Origin: Gonocerus acuteangulatus
Taxonomy: Eukaryota; Arthropoda; Insecta; Hemiptera; Coreidae
Length of the DNA stretch: 64,000 nucleotides
Reading direction: 5' to 3'
NCBI GenBank assembly: GCA_946811695.1
Contig: OX328125.1
Location: 49,569,998 to 49,633,997 of the forward strand
The position numbers were made by a program, and so were the translations under genes. Below the pieces are notes generated by a model. It was not told the origin of the DNA. It worked only from the letters and a program-made list of their open reading frames with translations, and did not search any database. Of this stretch, positions 57,673 to 64,000 are shown one piece after another. Numbering within the stretch: the stretch's first letter is position 1; every line of letters starts with the position of its first letter.

Positions 57673-59320
57673 GTCCGACTCGCAGGAACTGCCTCATCTT
57701 AGCGCGGTTCCGTTCTTATCCCTAGTCTAATTTCGAAAGATTAAAATAGAAGCAGTTATTATTTTGTTGAGAGGAGATCGTTGACCGTTGATGATGCAAG
57801 GTAGGGATTGTCCGGGTTAGGTCACTGCTACTTAATAATACATACCCCATATGTGTAGGTATGTGGGCATATATATGTACATATGTGTGCGTGTATATGT
57901 GTATGTGTATATGCATATATATAAATATATATATATTATATATGTATATATATATATATGTATATATATACATAGATATGTGCATATATTAGTGTTAAAT
58001 ATGTCCTACTTGTATTTACAGCCCTGATGAAGGCTTGAAGTTCAAGGCGAAACGTCGGCACAATAAAACCATTTTTACGATAAAATGTAGTTTTATTAAG
58101 TAGCAGTGACCGAACCCTGACAGTTATATTTTGGTTCCACCAGTCTTGAAAGGTAGGATTTACAATCTGACCTGGAAGGGTCGGCAACACAAGAAACCGT
58201 CCCGCTAGTTGCAAGGTTTTGGAATCTTGGAAATCTATATTTCTAACAATAAATTGTTTTTGTTATTTTACTTAACCTGTTTTATTTTCGAATACATTAT
58301 CCAACTATAAGCAATTAAAAAATAACAAGGAATAAAATACAGGCGAAAAGAACACTTCGAATAAGCCAAATCAATTACTTTAAAGCTTTAAGCTCTTATT
58401 TCTCCGATTGACATCGCCTAATCAAAACTTTCATTAGAACCTTTTATGTAGAGCATTTAATAAGCTTTCTAATGGTATTCTTCCGTTTACCAAAATTCTC
58501 AACAGTTTTCGAGATATTAAAGAAAGTTCCCAAAATTTATATTATTTCTAGCAACAGAAAATTGGCCTCATTTTTCATATCCTGTTTTACACACAAAATT
58601 TTCGCAACATAAGAAATTACAAAAATAAAAAGCAATAAAAAACGAAGGGAAAGAGACAAAAATTACAACAAGAACGACAAAAACCCGTTCATAAGAACAA
58701 AACAGACGTATTTGAAGTTTTAAGCACTTATTTCTCCGATTGACATAACCTAATCAAAAATAGTTTTAGAATCTTTTTTGTAGAGAATTTAGTAAGCTTT
58801 CAAATAGTTTCTATCCACTTACCACGATTTCCCAACCGTGTTCGAGATATTAATGAAAGTATACGAACTTCCCAAAACTTTTCATGTCTGTTCATAAAAT
58901 ATTTTATTCTAACCCTTCCTTAACTCCAAACGTAACAAAACTTTCAACATATTAGTTTTAATGAAAGTAGAACATGCAGATAAAGTTTCAACTGAATCCC
59001 ATCATTCTAAGTACCCAAACCAAAAACGGTATTCAAAAAATATTTTTCCAATTTTCTCAAAAACGGTTAAAGCTATCGCCTTGAAAATGGTTTCATTCGT
59101 TTTCCTAGCCCAGGAATCATATAAAACGAGTACTTAGAAGCTTATGAACTCAAAAACGTAAGCGTTACGATTTTTTTTGCGCGAATTTCGCCCCAAACGC
59201 CATCTTCCGGTAGGCGGATTTCGCTGGTTAACGAACTTGACCTTTCAAATTGGACGACGGATTTTTGTACCAAATTTCATCAAAATCGGACCATTCGTCT
59301 TCGAGCTAGAGAGCGAACAG

Positions 59321-59359
<39 letters not shown>

Positions 59360-59515
59360 TATACATATATATATATATACAAATTTGAACCACCATCATT
59401 TTCGGTCTCTAGGGGTTCTGAAACGCAAAATTTTCTAGTCGGCACTTCCGGATTGTTTCATTGTATCAACCTTATAAGCGGGGTTCCTCCCTATGGGGGA
59501 GGGAGGAACCGCGCT
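57673..59515 (+). repeat. Composite repeat CR, copy 12, complete reference copy
   Basis: The best-defined copy, because its insertion point can be read from the other arm of the fold-back element. It starts GTCCGACTCGCAGGAACTGC and ends GGAGGAACCGCGCT, between A runs at 57669-57672 and 59516-59520 (4-5-bp A target). Contents in order: terminal block, TA/CA-rich tract (57840-57980), hammerhead-like motif (58021-58059), diverged ~340-bp subrepeats ('tttctccgattgacat' at about 58397 and 58735), the 'gcgcgaatttcgcccc' block, a TA core (59325-59375) and the right-end block. No protein is encoded. Confidence 0.85.
58021..58059 (+). ncRNA. Hammerhead-like motif in CR copy 12
   Basis: Exact plus-strand counterpart of 40538-40576: GCC, CTGATGA, helix II with one mismatch, GAAAC, GTC, GGC. 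Confidence 0.6.
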
Positions 59516-59761
59516 AAAAACAATAAAACCACGTTTTCTCCCTTATGTGTGAGAATTCGGGAAATCGTCAAAGAACATTTTTTGTTCCCCTAAGGGTCCT
59601 CCGTACCTCCCACAATATGACTAGACATTTAAGGGACACCCTGTATATACATATATACATTTATATATATGCACATACACATATACACGCACACATCTGT
59701 GGTATGTATGTGGGCATATATATGTACACATGTGTGCGTGTATATGTGTATGTGTATAGGC

Positions 59762-59827
59762 ATATGTATATATATATATATATAAAATATATATATATAT
59801 AATATATTAATTAATTAATATATTATA

Positions 59828-59890
<63 letters not shown>
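59762..59890. repeat. TA-rich microsatellite
   Basis: TA runs with TAATTAAT interruptions, inside the resumed CR copy 11. Confidence 0.9.
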
Positions 59891-59895
<5 letters not shown>

Positions 59896-60069
59896 TTATT
59901 ATTAAGTAGCAGTGACCGAACCCCGACAATCCCTACCTTGCATTATCAACGGTCAACGATCTCCTCTCAACAAAATAATAACTGCTTCTATTTTAATCTT
60001 TCCAAATTAGACTAGGGATAAGAACGGAACCGCGCTAAGATGATGCAGTTCCTGCGAGTCGGACTTTTT

Positions 60070-61000
60070 TCTATATCCTTTATTTTTCTTCATTCAGGCT
60101 CTATTTTTTTCAGTGATTTACACCACTATCGTTCTGATCTCTACAAATTTATGAAAGTTCATTAACCAGGAGAATCTGACAACCAGTAAACTTTTTCGGC
60201 GTAATTCTTATGAAAAAATAGTAGCCCTATCGGGTTATCGTTGATTAGGCTTCCAAACGAATTTTTTACAAGTCTGTGATGTAACTGCTTTAAAAAAACT
60301 AAACGTTTAGATTTTGGAGCTCATACCCGAATGAAGGAGTTATTAATTCTTCAACAAAAAAAGAAGTATTAAAAAAAGTATTATATTAAGAGATATATGG
60401 AGTTTTAAATGTTTTTAATATTTTGTTATCTCGAAAAATTGTGTTAAATAAAAGGTTCGATCATTTGAAAGCCACGAAAATTCCATGCAAAAACAGTTCA
60501 GGTGTAAAATTGGATTATAACTACTAGTAGGAGAAACACTCCTTTATATAACGTAAATGTTGGTTGTCGTTTAATTGAAAGCAATTCATTAAGAGTATCT
60601 ATCCTAATTTTCACAAAAAACAGCAGGGAAGAGAATTATCTGTAAAAACGCTAAGAGAACGCATTTTCTTTGAGACGGCGACTTTTAATCATTACAAAAA
60701 CTGTTTGAGGTATCTTTAGAATTAATAACTTAAAGCCTTATCAACCTCCTAATCTTTCATAAACAATGGAGTAATAATATATCTAATTATTGAAGTTATA
60801 AGAAATTTGTATTTTTTTAGGTCGCATCTTCTTATAGACTACTAGCTCCAAGCTATCTATAGTTTTGTCGCGCTTTCTAAACACCCATGGTGCGGCACGG
60901 AAATGCTTTCAGCAAACCTAGGGACTAGAATCCGCATCACCCAAAAACGAATACGCTGAACCTCGTGAAGACCCTTGATACTAAAATAATCCCAATATTA
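60070..61000. other. No recognisable gene; faint old CR sequence
   Basis: 'gttcattaaccaggagaatctgac...cggcgtaattcttatgaaaaaat' near 60150-60220 resembles the CR 'gttcgttaacgagcagaatccgccc...aattcgcgcaaaaaaa' block in minus orientation, heavily diverged. Nothing else is supported. Confidence 0.4.
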
Positions 61001-61001
61001 A

Positions 61002-61049
<48 letters not shown>

Positions 61050-61144
61050 GTTTAATAGTCCGGCATGTCGGGTGGCACAATAGACCTTTAGGCTTCGGGG
61101 CAGTTCTTTCCGGGTTTTCTCCGGGCACCCGTTTCTAAGTCTTC

Positions 61145-61212
<68 letters not shown>

Positions 61213-61320
61213 TGTTCGCTCTCAACCTGGCTCAAGAATGGATCGATTTTAATGAAGTCAAAAATGCTTTTTGTGCTTTGAAAGGTCGACATCAAGTCAA
61301 CCAACTGAATCTGTACACCG
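61001..61320. repeat. Two TA microsatellites around a GC-richer 100-bp piece, then a CR-like fragment
   Basis: TA runs lie at 61002-61045 and 61149-61209. Between them is a piece with 'gtccggcatgtcgggtggca' and 'ctccgggcacccgtttctaa' of unknown origin. 'gtctgttcgctctcaacctggctcaagaatggatcgattttaatgaagtc' after 61210 is a diverged CR block. Confidence 0.55.
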
Positions 61321-62450
61321 AAACATGGTTGTTTTATCATGCTAGGCTTGCAAGTACACGAGAGATGATAATCTGGTTCCAAATAAAAAATGAGCTAGAG
61401 TCAGATAGATACATAAGAACGGAGAAAATGACTCATACAATCCCAAAGGTTATGTATGCATTCGTAATAAATATACACGTCTGCTATTTCATTGAATATT
61501 CTAGAAAACCTCTCAATAAACTGTACAACATAAAAGTACAATTTTATTGTCGTACATCGCTCTTGTTTCGCTCTTTTACTTTAGTTAAACTGTTTTTATA
61601 GCTCCTATTACAATTCATGCCTGTTTTTGCGAGGCTACTTCAGCCGTTCGGGATGTATAAATGTTTACAAATGTGTGTTGTTATTTTCACAGTCAGACCC
61701 CCGGCGGGCTATTAAATAATTCATGTAAACACGGGCGAAGGTTAATTTTAGTCTCCTGAGAAGAAAGGAGATATTCTTTATGTGGTTTACTCTAGCTTCC
61801 AGAGTTTTTGCCCCTTGTTTAAAAGCATTCGTATTTTTTATTTATTTTATTAATGTTTAAAAGAGATAACCCTCATAGTATGAATAAGGTCTTATATAAA
61901 TTAGATTAGTCTAATTTACTGGCTTCGGCGATGCATATACTAAAATTGACCAGGCATTCATGGTTTTATATAACAAATAAAAATTATGAAGAAAATAACT
62001 GTGCAGTCCGTAGGTACAGATTGAAAGTAGGTGCTCGTTATCATCGCAATAGTTTGTTCATTTAATTTTGTTCTTGTATGGGGCATTAATATATAAATTT
62101 ATAATAAAAAAATAATTTTTAGGTTAAATCCTTTCTATTCCTATAATTATTATATTTTCAAAATAATGATTTTGCAATACAAATATTTTTGTTGAATCAT
62201 CTAAAGAACAAAAAGGAAAAAAAACAAAAAAAAAACAACAATAATTCGTTGGAGGTAATCTCCGAAAAGAATTCATTCTCCCTGAAGCTGTGTTGTGGGC
62301 TTAAGGACAAAATCATTCTTCCATTAATTATCTCATTTATTCAGTCATTTTAAATTACATTGGAAATATTTAGCAATCCTGATCGAGTCAGATAGACTAT
62401 TTCTATTCAGCTATATGGGATAAAAATATAACCTGTCTTTCTGAACTCCG
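61320..62450. other. No recognisable gene
   Basis: The 107-codon ORF at 61278-61601 has no recognisable domain and begins in CR-like sequence, so I do not call it a gene. The rest is AT-rich. Confidence 0.4.
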
Positions 62451-62545
62451 GCGTGGTCTCGCCTTGCCGGTGGTGGTGACGCTATCTCTCACCCCAATCA
62501 TGGGATAAATGGCCCATATGACTGATATGCCTCAAGAAATAGATA
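62450..62545 (+). repeat. Copy of the GC-rich 3' tail seen at 19470-19545
   Basis: 'ggtctcgccttgccggtggtggtgacgctatctctcaccccaatca...gataaatggccc...tgactgatatgcctcaag' matches the end of the 19240-19575 block. No coding part precedes it, so it is a severely truncated insertion or a solo tail. Confidence 0.6.
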
Positions 62546-62811
62546 TATCTGACATTTATACTCTTTTGAGTCGAAGAATCAAAAGACAATTTTGTTGTAT
62601 ATAGATTTCGACACTAAAAAGGCAATGAAAAATCATGTGAATAACACATTGTTCTTTTAAAAAACTCTATTAAAGAATGGTCAATCAGCCCTCAAAAGCT
62701 ATTTACTGATTATTTCTCCATTTTAAATAAATTAGCCAAAAACATTTACCAACTGAGAGAGTAAAGGAGCACTCCCTGATAAGAGTATGTCCCGTTAAAA
62801 CTTAAGATAAG

Positions 62812-63035
62812 TTTTAAAATTGTATTATAATTTTGCTAATTAATAAGAAATTGTTTATTTTAAAATAAGTTTAAATCGTACAATAATTTTGTTTATTTCA
62901 TAAGAAACTGTTTGTTTTAAGATAAGTCTCAATTGAATAATAATATTGTTTATTTTATAAGAAATATTTTATGTTAATATAACTCTTAAACTGTATAATA
63001 ATTCTGTGTATTTTATAAGAAATTGTTTATTTTGT
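62812..63035. repeat. Tandem repeat, ~58-bp period, about four diverged units
   Basis: Units carry the pattern 'ataagtttaaa...ataataattttgtttattttataagaaattgttt'. Divergence between units is about 20-25% by eye. Confidence 0.8.
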
Positions 63036-63536
63036 ATATTAGAAAAAAAAAATGAATCAATATCAAGATAAATGTAAAGTATTTCATACGCACAAGATAT
63101 GCCCAAATGGCATGGGTTGTGCAGAAAAAAATAAATAAACTCCCTGACCATAGGGATACTTTGTAGAGGAAACAATAAACAAAAAAAACCCATTGTTCTA
63201 ACATTAATTTAATTTAAATTTTAAAGTCCATTATTATTAACTAAGCATTTTTGGTCGGGTTCAGATGACGACGAAAAAACATACTGCTGGAATCACAGAG
63301 GACTCTGAGAACCCAAGGCGTCCCTACACTTGAAGGAATAGTCATTGCTAACACCAAATTTTATTTTTTTTTTGTTTTTCGACATCTCTGGGCAACTGAC
63401 TTAAGAGTCCTCTCCTTACATCTGTGGAAGTGCCGTCAGCCTAGCACCCTATTTGGCCAGATAGGAAAAGGTTTATTGAACACAGGACAATATGAAGAAT
63501 GAGAGACAGTAGCTACTGATGGGACTGCTTTCTAGC

Positions 63537-63833
63537 ATGCCTTTCACCAGCTGACATACATCAGCCTCTGTCGTAGCTTCACCATACAGTCATCCATCAT
63601 CCAAAATATCATCAAGAGGTTAGGTAATGAACAAGTCGACACGTGCCTTCAATCAGATGGTTTTCCCTATCCTCAACCTGACCTTGATTCAGTTAAGGAT
63701 CATTATATTAGCTTAAGAATGTTTATTGATGGTGTAAAACCCTACCTTGGTTTATTTTATAGACTAAGAATATTTGCAGTAGAAGCTTATAAGATAACAA
63801 CATGGGAGGCAACACGAGGCTCTCCTAAATGAC
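63537..63833 (+). other. Unassigned ~98-codon open frame near the right edge
   Basis: After a TAG at 63534, the frame stays open to TGA near 63831, reading HAFHQLTYISLCRSFTIQSS then IIQNIIKRLGNEQV and onward, with an internal ATG (RMFIDGV). Codon content is less AT-biased than the flanks. The SFTIQSSIIQNIIKRL stretch recalls the helix-turn-helix part of PIF/Harbinger nucleases, but no DDE residues are visible. It could be a decayed transposase piece or an exon. Low confidence. Confidence 0.25.
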
Positions 63834-64000
63834 GGAATATAAACTTCTATTTTTGCTAACATTTAGTAATATTTGCGGACGTTTGAAATAACTTATTTGA
63901 ATGATTTTTAGCGTTTTAACGAGTTTCTTCTATGTCCAAACGGTTTAAAATCCGCTTATGACATCGGTTTCGTAAAGCATTTGGATTTGAATTAATAAGT

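Larger units (their letters stand above)
56096..59643. mobile_element. Fold-back element with mariner-like ends (CAGGGTGTCCC) and ~790-bp arms
   Basis: The ends CAGGGTGTCCCGTAAATGTC (56096) and its near-complement ending at 59643 are flanked by TA. The left arm 56096-56888 is the inverted complement of 56997-57669 plus 59516-59643, at roughly 85-90% by eye. A 108-bp loop (56889-56996) separates them. The right arm is split by a CR copy (57673-59515). No transposase is encoded. CAGGGTGTCC ends with TA flanks recall Tc1/mariner MITEs of arthropods; that class call is an inference. Confidence 0.82.
54328..60067 (-). repeat. Composite repeat CR, copy 11, hosting nested insertions
   Basis: CR blocks run in minus orientation from the TA core at 54328 through 'gtctgttcgctc' (54387), the 'aattcgcgc' block, repeated 'gatgtcaatcggagaaataa' blocks (54955, 55540) and the hammerhead-like region (55883) to 56095. 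They resume at 59644 with TA/CA-rich sequence and the terminal block to CGAGTCGGACTTT at 60067. The interruptions are a SINE (55206-55423) and a fold-back element (56096-59643). Confidence 0.75.

Noticed and set aside
57722..58214. ORFs shared exactly with 40383-40875 as conserved proteins
   Set aside because: The sharing reflects the exact inverted DNA copy, not protein conservation; the frames are TA-rich and cross the hammerhead-like motif.

Overview
This is a repeat-dense, AT-rich eukaryotic window. Intron-split exons, mariner, hAT, I-like and Jockey-like transposons, tRNA- and 5S-derived SINEs and long TA microsatellites point to an animal. The one host gene looks arthropod-like, but I cannot name the species.

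Host gene: five exons on the minus strand (19696-19842, 14953-15089, 11765-11847, 5791-5959, 231-302) join in phase to encode the central part of an inositol-1,4,5-trisphosphate 3-kinase. They include the PxxxDxKxG kinase signature and the IP3-binding segment. The C-terminal exons lie beyond the left edge, and I did not find the N-terminal exons. The introns are full of transposons. The most striking is an I-like LINE (5999-11756) whose apparent target duplication is the 5' splice site itself; without it that intron would be about 39 nt.

20-27 kb: SINEs, a minus-strand copy of a recurrent composite repeat (here called CR) with a TA-microsatellite core, a (TA)n(GA)n tract, and stretches with nothing recognisable.

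27-52 kb: a fold-back element with 114-bp tandem subunits (27360-28800) begins an 11,298-bp segment (27836-39133) that appears again, with a constant offset of 13,092 bp, at 40928-52225. Both copies carry a 5'-truncated Jockey-like element, a hAT/CGGBP1-like remnant and 5S-derived SINEs. Between them lies a 1,784-bp CR segment that is the exact reverse complement of 57670-59453. This is either a very recent rearrangement or an assembly error.

52-60 kb: an inverted-arm element carrying hammerhead-ribozyme-like motifs (about 52193-52786), then a nest. A CR copy (54328-60067) is interrupted by a tRNA-SINE and by a 3.5-kb fold-back element with mariner-like ends (56096-59643), which is itself interrupted by another CR copy (57673-59515).

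60-64 kb: decayed repeats, microsatellites, a 58-bp tandem repeat and an unassigned open frame near the right edge.

The most interesting theme is a set of hammerhead-like motifs (CTGANGA, stem, GAAACGTC) that recur in the CR family and in the inverted arms of two fold-back elements. The breakpoints of the 11.3-kb duplication fall inside those two elements.
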